From: Rehmannia glutinosa
Taxonomy: Eukaryota; Streptophyta; Magnoliopsida; Lamiales; Orobanchaceae
Assembly: GCA_016081115.2 (NCBI GenBank)
Contig: CM071931.1
Location: 26,822,317 to 26,886,316, forward strand
DNA length: 64,000 nucleotides
Reading direction: 5' to 3'
The number at the start of each line of letters is the position of its first letter. Position 1 is the first letter of the stretch. Positions 35,968-47,100 of the stretch are shown piece after piece. Under the pieces are notes generated by a model that was not told the DNA's origin, searched no databases, and saw nothing but the letters and a program-made list of their open reading frames with translations. A program made the position numbers and the translations under genes.

Positions 35968-36244
35968 AGTGTTGATGTCCACCCCTTTATGTAATTTACT
36001 TTGGTAAATACATAAGTATGTAAGTCTTCTGTACATTGAATAAGAAATTTGTAATTTCTCTATTTTTTTTACGTAGACATAGATGTTTGCTCTGATACAC
36101 TTTGTAAACAGTTGTGTAAAGGACAAGAATGTTATGATCAATAAAAAGATTGATTCTACGCATACATTCTCTCATTCGCACTACCTCGTATATGTATCTT
36201 TGATGCTTACATTCTTGCATGTATGTTTTAAGTTTTGGCATCAT
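35968..36244 (+). other. 3' untranslated region of element A
   Basis: This is non-coding sequence between the third ORF and the polypurine tract. It matches 17916-18190 of element B in inverse orientation. It ends in TTTTGGCATCATCAAAAA, the sequence that typically precedes the sirevirus polypurine tract. Confidence 0.7.
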
Positions 36245-36258
36245 CAAAAAGGGGGAAA
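36245..36258 (+). other. Polypurine tract, element A
   Basis: AAAAAGGGGGAAAT lies directly before the TGTTGGG of the 3' LTR. It is the primer for plus-strand DNA synthesis. Confidence 0.9.
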
Positions 36259-36959
36259 TTGTTGGGAAATTTATTGTTTAGATTTTGATGAATGCCATGT
36301 AAAACTTAGACTAGGAAGTTGGCATCCCATTTTCTTTGTATTTTGCATTGTAATAGATAGGGCTGTATTTATTGAGTCAAGTCGATTATGCCTGGATATG
36401 CAAGAAAGTCAATCAAGGCTAAAATGAAGACTCATTGTATAGCAGCGATTGAGTATGGCAAGGAGGAGAAGTCAAGAACTCGAAAGGAGTATCAATCAGC
36501 GGCTACAAACAGTTTGTGAGAAGTGTCACCAAGTCAACTCTAGATAGCCAAGTCAAGTTGAAGTGACGGATGAGTCTTCCACGATTGGGAGCCGACTCAA
36601 AGTCACCTGGGGAAGTCAAGGAACTGCAGTCAAGTCAAGACAACTGAAAAGAGTCCATAGCACAGAAGTCAAGAAAGTTACTTAAATAAGTAATACTTCC
36701 ATGCTGCAATATTCTAAAGTGCTCATCCCGAGCGTGCAAAAGGAATAAACCAATGGGAAGCATCGCACTGTTTTAGGCCCTGAAAGTCAGCAGACATTTA
36801 ATACGAGGAAATGGCAACATCAAGGATCGCAACAAGACAAGCTAACGAACACTAGTGTCTTTTGAAAATCAGCCTATTTCTTCAACGGCGATTTTTGAAA
36901 GAGCACTATAAAAGGCAGAGGAATCAATTTGAGAAGAGGTGACCTTGCATACCTCAGCT
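36259..36959 (+). repeat. Truncated 3' LTR of element A (701 bp)
   Basis: It begins TGTTGGGAAATTTATTG and follows the 5' LTR at 23931 as far as CCTTGCATACCT (equivalent to about 24636). The sequence then jumps, via a short CAGCTG filler, to reversed LTR sequence of element B. More than half of the LTR, including its 3' CA end, is missing. Confidence 0.85.
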
Positions 36960-37727
36960 GAAATGTAAATGACACAGTAAATTTTATAGAGGTTCGAAGA
37001 TGGGGTAATTCTTCTACTCCTCTCTTCTCCAACTCCTGGAGGAATCCACTAAGTATTGATCAGAGTACAAAGTGATTCCTCAGCCTTTTATAGTGAACTT
37101 TCAAAAATCTGCCCGTTGAAGAGATAGGCTGATTTTCAAAAGTCACTTGTGTTCGTTGGCTTGTCTTGTTGCGATCCTTGATGTTGACATTTCCTCGTAT
37201 TAAATGTCTTGCGCCTTTCCGTGTTCGGCGAGTGCAAGGTGCGATCTTCCCATCGTTTATTCCTTTGCACGCTTCTCGGGATCGAGCACTTTAAGACATG
37301 GCAAAGATGGAAGTATTACTTGTTTAGGTAATATTCTTGACTTCGGCAACGGATTCTTTTTCGATTGACTCCTCTTTGCAATGCCTTTTTCCCAGGTGAC
37401 TTGAGTCCGCTCCAATGATTGAAAGACTCATCCGTCACTTCAACTCGACTCGCTTCTTGAGTGACTTGACCGACACTTCACACACCGTATCTTAGCCGAT
37501 ACTCCTTCAATGAGTTCTTGACTTCTCCTCCATGCCATACTCACTGTTTCACAAATGAGTCTTCATTTTAGTCTTCGCTTGACTTCTTGTATATCCGCAT
37601 AGCCGACTTGACTCACCAGCAAATGTTCCTATCTATTACAATACAAATTACAAGGAAAATGGGGTGCCAACTTTCTAGTCTAAGTTTTACATGGCATTCA
37701 TCAAAAACTAATAAATAAATCCCAACA
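36960..37727 (-). repeat. Partial 5' LTR of element B, reversed
   Basis: It starts at AAATGTAAATGACACA (equivalent to 16704 in the full LTR) and runs to the terminal CCCAACA at 37727, followed by the target duplication AAATG. About 420 bases are missing at 37069-37076 compared with the left LTR (16813-17243). Both deletion endpoints in the full LTR carry CAAAGTG, of which one copy is left. Confidence 0.85.
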
Positions 37728-37732
37728 AAATG

Positions 37733-38847
37733 TATGTATCTTTGAATCGAAGTATTAATAATATGGAAAGTCGATAATGAATTTTCTCATCATAAGATTT
37801 TATTTTATTTTTATGCAAAAATGATAAAATATGACAAATTAACACATCGATATATATAGATATATAGTCACCAATGCATCATTTAATGGCTATTTACGTT
37901 GTCATATAAAAATCAATTGGTGACATTGATCTATTTTGTAACTGAAACTAATATTTTTCACAACGAACTTAGACGTCCCCATACATATCCATTTAGTGAC
38001 AATATAAAATTGGTCACTAAAAATAGTCCTTTTATGACGACTTGTATCATCCCGTATATATTTTAAATTTGTCACCCAAAATGGGTCATTTATGATGAAA
38101 TATTTTGTCACCAAATACTTCTTTTATGATGACCATATAATACTATCTAGTGACGAAATATTTTGTCACCATATACTTCTTTTGTGACGAACCGGTTCAT
38201 CACAAAATCTTACGCAATTAGTGACACTAATCAATTTTATCATGTAATGTTAATTTTGTCGTGACGAAACATGTCATCACGTTTCAGAATCTTTTGGTGA
38301 CAATAAATGTCGTGTCATTGAATATTACTTATTGTGACACAGTGTTTTGTCATTATATATATACTCATTAAGTGATGACCGATATTGTGTAACTATAAAA
38401 CATCTCTTTTATGACAAATTATATAATATATGACGAATTAGTTAATGCAATTGTGACACTGAATGCGTCACTAAAATTTGATTAATTTGGCCATATATTC
38501 ATTTTCGTCACCAAAATCTAATGTTTGGATGACAAAATATGCATTCGTCATTTAAAATGTTACCTTTTGATGACAAAATAAAAATTTGAGTGACAAAAGT
38601 TTTATCATTGAAGTGACGAGTTAGGCGTCACAAAAAATGATATAAATGATGACACTGGCCAATAGCGTCATCAAAGGTTAAATATTTAGTGACGAACTAA
38701 AAAAAAGTGTCATGTATACCTTTTACCACGGTGCTACAGTGACGATCGTTATGACGCTCAAATTTCGTCACCTAATAACTTCCGTGACGAAAAATGACAT
38801 TTATATGACGAATTTTATCGTCATATTTTCTCTAATTTCTTGTAGTG
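37733..38847. repeat. CACTA subterminal repeat region and right terminus
   Basis: This 1.1-kb stretch is packed with short words of the type GTGACGA/TCGTCAC and GTGACAAA/TTTGTCAC in both orientations. It ends with AATTTCTTGTAGTG at 38847. In En/Spm-type elements such subterminal repeats are the binding sites of the TNPA-type protein, and the terminus is bound and cut by TNP2. There is no open frame. Confidence 0.85.
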
Positions 38848-39729
38848 GGTGAAAGTTGCATCCAAATGTGACTTTATGTCCTCAATATATTTGATGTTGT
38901 CTCCAACAAGAATGATGTCATCTACATACACACACAACACAAGCATGAAATTAGATCTTGATTTGATAAACAAAGTGCTACCAGACATGGGCTGAGTGAA
39001 ACCCTATGTGAGCAAGCAAGAAGTGAGTTTTGGAACCATTGTCTCGAGGCTTGTTTTAAGCCATAGAGACTCATAGTCAATTTGCACACCCTACTATCAG
39101 TAGGGCTACAATAGCTAGGGAGAGGCTTCATGTATACATTGTTCACATCCAATTGATGCAAAAACCAAATTTTTAGAGGCTTCCACAACAAGTACTAATC
39201 TAACACTAGTTAATATGGCCACTGGAGAAAATGTGTCAAAGTAATCCAAGCCTTCTTCTTGTGATATAATTGAAATCATTTAAGAAATATTTGAAATCAT
39301 TATGTGATGTAGTAGAAAAGGGACCCCAAATATCACAATGAATCAAATCAAACATGCATTGAGAAGAACTGCCACTAGAGTAAAAGGGTAGTTTCCTTTG
39401 TTTAGCAAAGTGGCAAATATCACAAGAATCAAACTTTGTACATTTAGTAGACTGTAAATGAGGAATAAAAGACAGTCTTTTAGCAGAAATCTGGCCTAAT
39501 CTAAAATGCCATAGATTACAATTTGAAACAGAATTAGCAACAAATGAAATTTTGAGATGTTACAATCCTCCTCTCTCTTCAGCAAAACCAATCACCTTCA
39601 AAGTTTTCATGTTCTACAAAATACAACTGGAAGATAAAAAATATACATAAAGGGGAACAAACTTGGTAAGATAAGAAATAGATATAAGACTCTAAGAAAA
39701 TAATGACACACATAATGCATTATGTAGAA
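38848..39729 (-). pseudogene. Integrase and RT fragments, copia element C
   Basis: From right to left on the minus strand, the integrase zinc/core start lies at about 39270-39560 (CTKFDSCDICHFAKQRKLPF, then LIHCDIWGPFS). A deletion then removes the integrase core, and RT follows from about 39240 (YFDTFSPVA, FLHQLDVNN). LTMSLYGLKQASRQWF is near 39050. An LCVYVDDIILVG-type active site is near 38905-38940 but frameshifted from the rest. The gene ends abruptly at 38848 within the codons after YVDD. Confidence 0.82.
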
Positions 39730-41028
39730 CTAAAGAATCATAAATTTGAACATCACCAATGTGAGTATCAAGTGTAGTGTTACCATTAGGAAAATGGATT
39801 GGAACTGAGACCCGCACAGGATATTAGTGTACAAAGATATGTCAGAGATCATGTGATCTGTGGCACCAGTGTCCAATATCCATTTACAATCATTTAAAGC
39901 AGTAAAACAAAAATGTGAGTTACCTGTGGAGCCATGTCCAATGTCTACAGAATGTACAATTGCAGAGTTGAAGTGACAAACAGGAACTGTATCAGTAGAA
40001 CCATTAAAATGAATGTTTTTACCAAAATTCAAGAACTGTTCAACCATTTCTTATGAAAACAAAGAGTTCTCCCCATGTATATTCTTTTGTAGGGAAGACT
40101 GGGAAACATTAGCACTGGTAGTGGAATCATTGAGATTTCTTGGTCCTTTTGGCCCTTTTCAACAAGGGGGATACCCAATAATTTGGGAGCACTTATCCAC
40201 TGTATGACTTGAATACCCACAACGAGAACACTTAGGAATTTTCTTATCTTTGTTCTGAAATTTAGGATTAAAACTTTATCTTATTAATATTGCCATAGAA
40301 GCATCTATAGGAGATATAGTCTCCATCGAATTGGTTAAACCTCGTTGTGTTTCTTCTTGAAAAATTAAAGAATACACCTTAAAAGAGAATGCAAAGAGAA
40401 ATCAACAACAATTAACTTCTAATTTGAGAGTAAGATTCATGAAGCCCTATAAGAAACTTTATCACAAAATCATTATGTTGAAGATCTGTCAATTGAGCAG
40501 AAATGTTACAAGAGCAGTTCCCACATGAGCATTTGATTATTGGCTTGTAATTGATGTATTCATCCCACAACCCCTTAAAGTGATTATAATAAGCAGTAAT
40601 GGAATGATTGCCTTGTGAAATTGAACTAAGGGACTTATCAAGATGGAAGACTCTTGGACCATCACTACGAACATAACGGATTCTTAACTCATTCCATACC
40701 TCTTTGGTTGTGGTAAAATACAAGATATTTAGTCAAATATCCTTGGAAATTGAGTTTAGAAGCCAATAAAGAACTAAATTATTAGCTCTTAGCCAACAAG
40801 AGTACAAACAGTCGAGGATGGAGAAGGAACCTCCAAAGATCCACCAATAAAACCAAGCCTGTTCTTCACACTCAAAGCCATTGATACTAATCTGCTCCCT
40901 GAATTATAATTCTCTTCAAAAAAAAGGCTCGTAAACTATAACTGATCCAGGGTATCACTAGGGTGGAGATAGAACAAAGAACTAAAATCATCTGCCGGAT
41001 TTACAGGTTTTGAACCAGAAAATTCCAT
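39730..41028 (-). pseudogene. Gag and protease, copia element C
   Basis: The gag frame starts at the ATG at 41026-41028 (MEFSGSKPVNPADDFSSLFY). Several stops follow, and 40412-40723 carries the gag core (KEVWNELRIRYVRSDGPRVF, then GLWDEY). A CCHC knuckle CSRCGYSSHTVDKC lies near 40190-40240. The protease block is 39730-40047 with WILDTGATDHMI, which has the catalytic D-T-G. There are multiple stops and frameshifts, so it is inactive. Confidence 0.82.
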
Positions 41029-41173
41029 GAATCTTGATGAGGAAAGAAGACATAAACTTCAAGATTCTTGATGAAGATCTTGAACACAAGATACAGAATG
41101 ATATCGATCAACAAATTATCTAATAAACTATCAATAGAGAAGATCGATTTCAGTGGAAGAGAGAAAAACTCAA

Positions 41174-41183
41174 ACTGATACCA
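41174..41183 (-). other. Primer-binding site, copia element C
   Basis: On the minus strand TGGTATCAGT follows the LTR after three bases, matching the initiator tRNA-Met 3' end. Confidence 0.85.
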
Positions 41184-41186
41184 TAT

Positions 41187-41394
41187 TGAATTGAGAGAGA
41201 AAACAGATTCTGGAGAATTTGGAAATGAAGGATCAAACTTTATTCATCCAAAAGTATTTTGATACAACTGGTATATGTCTATTTATACTAATAGTTTGAA
41301 TAATATCCAGATAACTACTTAACTAACTAATTAAGATTTACAACAGAATTAATTGTAACAGGCTGCTACCTTGTTATTGTGTTGAATCTTGACA
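41187..41394 (-). repeat. 5' LTR of copia element C (about 208 bp)
   Basis: In plus orientation it begins TGAATTGAGAG and ends CTTGACA. On the element strand this is TGTCAAGATTCAAC to CTCAATTCA. The outer border is inferred from the TG start only, because no second LTR is available for comparison. Confidence 0.65.
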
Positions 41395-42729
41395 CCAAAC
41401 GCTATGTTAAATTTATACGTTTACAAATTAATAATTGAATCATTTGATTACTTCTATATAAAACATATCCAAAAAAATAAATATTCATTATATTAAAAAC
41501 TATTTTCAAATTCCATAAATAATTCAATATGAGAATATGACTAATGCTGCTTAAATTTGCAGATCACTCCAATTTAAGGAATCTGAATTAAAGTCCAACT
41601 TCTTCTCCGGAGCTAGTAGTTCTTGAGATGAGAACTTGTCTGTTACAATTCAGCAAACATTAGACGGGACATGTGGTTATCCCAGGGATGACACTCCGAC
41701 GTTCAAGTCAGTACTGAGTGGAGAATAATTCAAGAGGGAAGGACACAACATTAATTGAGAGCAATTAATCCAGAATACTTACAAATAATGAGGATGGACC
41801 TTTTGATACTTGGGTTGATAGGTTGCATGAGCCTTGTAGGATAAAGTGGGTGCGTATGCCGGATAATTATTAATAATATTGGATAATCAATTAAGTAATT
41901 TAAAATTAAATAATGTGTAAAACTATTAAAATAAGAGTAATTAGAAAAAGTCAATTTTGTCCCCAACATAAGCCCCCCAACTCTCGGGGCTGTGGAAGGC
42001 AAAGGAAGTAGTGCGGGAGTTAGGTTTTTTGCAAATATGTGATCTCCGAGGGAATTGATCTTCTAACGAGGATGATGCTCCTTTTAGAAGGGAAGTCCCT
42101 GGAAGGAAAGAGCGCACAGAGCGCAATGCATGGGAGTGTGCAGAGCATGGGGGCTCGTAGGAGCGCCAGAGCTCGAGAGTGTGAAGCGCACAACATGCAA
42201 CGCACATAGCCTTGGAGCTCGCGGTACATGGAACACACATATAATGGAGAGTTTAGTGTACAGAGCACGGAATGCACAGAGCATTCAGACTATGGAGTGT
42301 ACGGAGCGCGCAAGCTCACGCGAGCCTAGAAGCGCGGAAGTTGAGTCTCTTATATGAGATGAGTCCCCACTAGTATAAACATTGTTTAGAGGTGAAATAC
42401 TTCTTGTGAGTGAGTAGTCCTCATGGAACATGATCGTCAAGAGTCCCCAACGGACAGTTTTTTTTTTTTGAAATAGTTCTTCAAGTCTTTTTGGCATTTA
42501 GTCATCAGAGACTTCTCATGAGCTTACTTGACCGGAATTTCACTGGCAAATTAAGAGTGAAGAGTACCCATATGGTTGAATGACTTATACTTAGAGATAA
42601 GATTTATGAGGCACAAGTGATATATGAGTTTTAGGTAAGATGAGAAACCATGATCTAATTGAAAACCTCAACATATTTGTTTTAGCTTCTAATGGCGCAT
42701 TAGGCTACGAAGGAATTTTGATTATATCT
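41395..42729. other. Unassigned stretch, possible LTR-like debris
   Basis: There is no coding frame. Words such as CACTCCGACGTTCAAGTCAGT (41691-41711) and CCCCAACATAAGCCCCCCAA near 41960 resemble strings common in plant gypsy LTR ends, so this may be remains of an LTR or a large non-coding retroelement. The assignment is weak. The section 42080-42350 is unusual in composition and is listed separately. Confidence 0.3.
42080..42350. repeat. Degenerate AGAGCGC/GAGCATGG-type repeat
   Basis: Variants of the words CAGAGCGC, CAGAGCATGG, GGAGCGC and GAGCTCG follow each other with irregular spacing, in a block richer in G and C than its AT-rich surroundings. It looks like a decayed short tandem repeat. 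It produces long open frames on the minus strand that I regard as artefacts. Confidence 0.5.
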
Positions 42730-43482
42730 AGGGATGAATAACTAAGAATTGAGATATTATGATAAGCACATTGTATATCATACACCGCTCATCCACGAGT
42801 TACAAAGATTTATCGAGATATTCAAAATGTATTTTTGGTGGAGGGATATTATAGGAACTATCAATACCTTGTGGATAGATGCATGACACGTCAACAAGTT
42901 AAGGTCAAACACCAATGACCGTCTAGATTAGTTTTAGGACATTTGATATTATCGAATGAAAGATGAGAGTATATATATATATATATTGATTTTGTTGTAG
43001 ATTTGTCGTGATCAGCTAAGAAAAATCACGATATGAGGTATTTTTTGACCGATTCACCAAATCTACATACTTTCTGCGGATGACATATGGTTTAGATCAA
43101 TTTTCCCAATTATACACAAGAGAAATGGTGAGATTATTGAATATGGATACTAGGTTCATTTTAAATATTTGGAGAAGCTCGGAAAATTTCATGGGAATAG
43201 AGTTTAAGTTTTACTACAACATATCATCCACAGACGGATGGACACACTGAAAGAATAATACAATTCTATATGATATGTATTTTGGTTTTGAGGGATGATT
43301 GAGACGCATATTTACCTTTAGTGGAGTCCGCTTATAACAACAATTACTAGGACACAATTGAGCCAGGACAAGGCAACTTGAGAATGAGATGATGAGGTTG
43401 TAGCAAGATACTTGGATATTATTGGAGTTTGAATCAAGTTAACTAAATTTCAAGGACGAATTTTTTTTTAAGAGGGGGAGTT
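42730..43482 (+). pseudogene. Ty3/gypsy integrase remnant (Tekay/Del-like) and polypurine tract
   Basis: Pieces in changing frames match the chromovirus integrase. The zinc-finger region is near 42775-42905 (HRSSTRVTKIYRDIQ, then YLVDRCMTRQQVKVKHQ). The core start is near 42985 (IDFVVDLS). The HPQTDG equivalent is at about 43228-43245 (STDGWTH), and DWDAYLPLVESAYNNNY is near 43300. Pol ends close to NFKDEF at about 43445-43465, followed by the polypurine tract AAGAGGGGGAG (43470-43480) just before the LTR. Many stops are present. Upstream pol and the 5' LTR are absent. Confidence 0.8.
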
Positions 43483-45674
43483 TGTGACACCCGGGAAAAA
43501 AAGTGTATTTAATTAGTTAGATAGCCCATTAGTGAATTATTATTATTATTGGATTGATAATCCAATTACATGGCCAATGAGGAATCCTAAAGTGCTTAGG
43601 AAACTACCTAGGGTAATTATATTAAGAGTCTTTCATTATTAGGGTTTATTATACCACATTAGAGAGGACAAAAACAAAAACGCTCCAGTTTTATTTCTCC
43701 CTATGCCATTCAGCCCCCATCATCTACCACACAACCACGACGAAGTTTTTCTTCAATGCCATGATTCCTCAATTGCCTTCCCTATTTCATTATCAATTCT
43801 TAAGATAATTTTCTTATAAATTTCGAAACCCAATCTATATTGTTCATACTTTTATGAAATTTTAATATGTTATTCTTCATGATGTTTTTATCGTACAGTT
43901 AAAATTTCATGCTAATCCGATGAGTACTTTTGTAGTTATTGAATTTTTAAACTAAGATGCGAGAGTTTACATTGTTCTCTGTTTTCATTTTAGAAAATCC
44001 AAAACCCTACTTATACATATCCAAAATTCGTGAAATTTTCATATGTTATTTTATCATATGTGTATAATATTCAGTTAAATTTTCATATATGTTTAAGTTG
44101 TATTTTATTTTATATAAAATTCGCATTCACGCTTTTCAAATCTTGAATATACTCTGTTTTTTATTTACAAATTCAAGAAACCATATATAAAGACCTTAAA
44201 AATACCTGAATTTTTGATTTGTTATGTAATAATATATACTTCCTTGTGATAAAATATCAGATCATTCCGACTTATATTTATTTTAAATATTAACTAGTTT
44301 CCAAAATATTACAATTTTAGCTATGACAAAAGGTTCAGTTTACGAAATTCAAAACCTAAGGTTAACGAATTTTAAATATTATTATTTTGGATATGTTATA
44401 CTATGGTATGTTTATTATAAGTAGTTAAAATTATAGATCCTATAGTACTATATTTATTTAAATATGAATTTTCTTCCATAGTTGTGCAGGATTTTGTGTT
44501 ACATCAATTTCAATTTCTCAAATTCAAAACCCATAGCTAAACATATCAAATCTTTGTGAAATTTTTATATGATATCTATTTTTGAATCTATTATAAACTA
44601 TAAAAATGTTGAATAATTACAGTCAATGTTTTATGAGAAAATATTATTCTATCCAAACTGCGCAGAGATTTAGTATTGTTCAAACCTACCAAGTTGAACC
44701 CTAAATCTTAGGAATATACCGTGAGCTTCCAAGAATGTTATTTTAGTGCTTCCGATATCGAGGTTAATACTTAAGTTTTAACTTCTAGGAACTAAGATGT
44801 ATATATATCCATGTTAGGCGACGAGGATGGCGTGTTCAGAAGTTCAATAGGGATATTGCATCAAATCATTCACTATTTTTCAAGCAAAGTTTCGAGATGG
44901 GGATATTTCTATTAACTTATTATTTGTCATTTTTAAATACTTCGTATATGTGTATTCATTTATGTGAAATGTGGAATAAAATAAATCATGTTAGCCAGGG
45001 GCCGTAAGAAGGTCCGGGATCAAAAGTATCCTCGGGGTGAACCCGCAGTGTTATAATTAGTCCGGGGCTGTAAGAAGGTCCGGAATCAAAAGCATCCTCG
45101 AGGTGAACCCGCAGTTCTTAGTCAGGGGCTGTAAGAAGGTACGGGATCAAAAGTATCCTCGGGATGAACCCGTAGTACTATAAAGTAACTGGCCAGTCAA
45201 AATAAAAGTTAAAGTACATATTGAATGTTTATGACTATGCCTATAGTTGTATTTAATTATGACAAATGTATCCCCATTGAGCAAGTTGAAAGCTCACCCC
45301 ATATTTATTAACACTTTTCAGGTTGAGGAGTCTGAGCGAGGATTGGAGGCGGTAGATGCAAGTCAATAATTTTATTTATTTTATAACTTTAGGAATATTT
45401 TATTTTGTTAACGGACTTTTAGTTACTATTTTATTTTTGGATGACTATTGTCTGGGTTTGAATTAAAGTACTTTTGTTTATTTGGACGCAAAATTTTATA
45501 ATTAGAATATATTTTATGAAATCAGAGTAACGCAGCGAAAAAGTCAGGAATTATTTGGGGTTTATTAATAAAATGATTCCGCTTACTATTGAGATGTGTC
45601 TTATTCATAAGCTTTTAAATGCGCTTTCTTATTAAATTAAATTACTCCTGTATTTTGAAAACTGGGGCGTTACA
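43483..45674 (+). repeat. 3' LTR of Tekay/Del-like gypsy element (2192 bp)
   Basis: It begins TGTGACACCC and ends GGGGCGTTACA, the usual termini of this gypsy group, and follows a polypurine tract. It contains three tandem repeats at 44995-45184. The interior is AT-rich and non-coding. The flank at 45675 is TCCAT. No matching left target copy can be given because the element lacks its 5' end. Confidence 0.82.
44995..45184. repeat. Three tandem copies of a 60-bp unit inside the gypsy LTR
   Basis: The unit reads GGGGCTGTAAGAAGGTCCGG, then ATCAAAAGTATCCTCGGGG, then TGAACCCGCAGT, with a few differences between copies (starts near 44995, 45062 and 45122). It lies about 500 bp before the LTR end. 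Confidence 0.9.
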
Positions 45675-47100
45675 TCCATTATGCTACAAAAGAAATAAAA
45701 AAGGAATATAGTATATTATATGTCCATGGATAAGAAGCTTGACATAAAAATGATAATTTAAAATCAAGCATAATATATCCATGTGATCATTTTTTTCCAT
45801 AATCTTTATTAACCAAAATCATCAAATGGCGATTTTGTGGTTCATAAACTTTAAATATTAAAATCAGTTTACATACTAAATGAACATTGTAGTCATATTT
45901 GATCATGTATATACAATATATTGAGTATAATTATCTACAGAAAATTCTTCAAACTTCAACTTTTTCTTTAATATTGTTTTTTCATTTCTATAATTCTTTT
46001 CTAGTTACCAATGAGGATTTAATTTTCATTTCTTTGTTCCTGTACCAAATATATGTAAAAATTATTGTAATCATATTATTTTGGTTAATATATATGTATG
46101 TATACAAATTATTTGTAGTCATACATGTATACATATGATGTTTTTTTAATCAGTTTCACTTTGTTTTTTGCTTCTAAAGTTCTAATCAAAAAAAAAAAAA
46201 AATCAAAAGTTTATGATTAATTGATAATCAGGCTACATATAGCTCAATTCATAACCACAAACATAATTATATGCAATATAATATAAGTAGGAGAATAAAG
46301 TATTATACATATTAAACAAAACTTACTTGGGGAATGAAAAAAAAAACGAAGCCTGGGGAGGAAGCCGAAAGGAAGATTAATGAAACTGAACGTTGAAGGC
46401 TTGAAGCAGAAAGCCAGAAAGCAAAAACAGAAACGTAGTGCAAATTGCAAAGTGAGATCGTGAAAGAATCAAGAAAGAGACTAAGATTTAGTTTTCCTTA
46501 TTTTTGAGACTCCTCATTCAATCAATTACCTTATTTTTTCCCCTCTTTTTTGATTTTTTCCTTCAAAAATCTGGAAAGAGAAGAAGCAATTGACCCGGGT
46601 CAAAAATAGGTTCTGATTTCCAATTTTCGTCCGGTTTTTACCGGGTCAAGCTGGGTTAATTGTGATTCGGGCTGAATATAAAATCGAACCGGTCTTGGGA
46701 CCGGTTCCCGGTTAAACCAGTTGGATCGGTCGGTTCGGTCCGATTTTGAAAACATTGGCTCAAAAGTCAAAATCCAAATGGAGGGAGTAAGTTAGGTTTT
46801 GGTTGCTTTGAAACTTTTTTGTAAAATTTTCGCTAAGGATTCTTATTTTAAAAGAGGACGCTGAAGAATTTTTTTATCCCAATATTGATTTGTGATTTTT
46901 TTTAAATGCAATCAGTCACTCACTTTCTTTTATAAATCATTAATCTTACTTTCTCAATCATCAATCACACATCCAATTACTATTTTACTAAACAAATTAT
47001 TAAATCAATTTCACAATTATATTTTCATCTTATATCTAATGACATTCTCAATTTTATTCTTATTTGTTAAATATTATTTTTGCACTTCTCTCCAAAAATG
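45675..47100. other. AT-rich intergenic DNA, no gene
   Basis: No coding frame was recognised. Near 46325-46450 the minus strand ends at CCCCAA|GTAAGT, so a 5' untranslated exon of a minus-strand gene is conceivable but unsupported. The stretch 46590-46740 is made of ACCGGTTCCCGGTTAAACC-like words common in plant intergenic repeats. The last five bases (47096-47100, AAATG) are the target duplication of element D. Confidence 0.45.

Larger units (their letters stand above)
23931..36959 (+). mobile_element. Sirevirus-like copia element A, nested in element B
   Basis: The 5' LTR is 23931-25514, the primer site 25517-25528, gag 25646-27280, pol to 31110, third ORF 31669-35967, polypurine tract 36245-36258, and the truncated 3' LTR 36259-36959. 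The element interrupts the pol gene of element B. The interrupted B sequence can be matched base for base to A's own pol at about 30219. The left target site is ACTTA (23926-23930). The right copy was lost, because the 3' LTR of A is fused to a reversed partial LTR of B. Confidence 0.9.
16345..37727 (-). mobile_element. Sirevirus-like copia element B, split by element A
   Basis: The outer borders are TGTAGG at 16345 and CCCAACA at 37727, flanked by the identical 5-bp target duplication AAATG (16340-16344 and 37728-37732). Read on the minus strand, the left LTR is the 3' LTR, followed rightward by a polypurine tract, the third ORF, and the RNase H/RT end of pol. At 23930 element A is inserted. 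To the right of A only a partial, reversed LTR of B (36960-37727) remains, so B has lost its gag, protease, integrase and most of RT. It is classed with sireviruses by its GATGATGCCAAAA-type sequence at the polypurine tract, long LTRs, and extra ORF after pol. Confidence 0.88.
12842..38847 (+). mobile_element. CACTA (En/Spm) element, split by nested copia elements
   Basis: The left part (12842-16344) carries a TNPA-like gene. The right part (37733-38847) is a CACTA subterminal region ending in TTTCTTGTAGTG, the reverse complement of the CACTACAAGAAA terminus. The two halves are joined across copia element B, whose AAATG target duplication (16340-16344 and 37728-37732) shows that 16344 and 37733 were once adjacent apart from that duplication. 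The left terminus was not found, and no TNP2 gene on this strand precedes TNPA, so the element is probably a defective or truncated copy. The right end abuts copia element C at 38848 in the middle of its RT gene. Confidence 0.7.
38848..41394 (-). mobile_element. 5' part of copia element C (minus strand)
   Basis: Read leftward, the element has an LTR (41187-41394), primer site, gag, protease, part of integrase and part of RT, and is then cut off at 38848 by the CACTA terminus. The remainder of RT, RNase H and the 3' LTR were not found elsewhere in the window. The short LTR of about 208 bp and the protein motifs resemble the Ale/Retrofit-type copia elements. That lineage call is tentative. Confidence 0.8.

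Noticed and set aside
42020..42284. Several minus-strand frames rich in Cys, Leu and His
   Set aside because: They arise from the degenerate AGAGCGC-type repeat. Three overlapping frames are open, typical of a composition artefact.
46244..46450. Minus-strand frame rich in Phe, possibly a gene start with a donor-like site near 46324
   Set aside because: Composition is skewed by poly-T and no family is recognised. Only the donor-like site is of interest, and that is weak.
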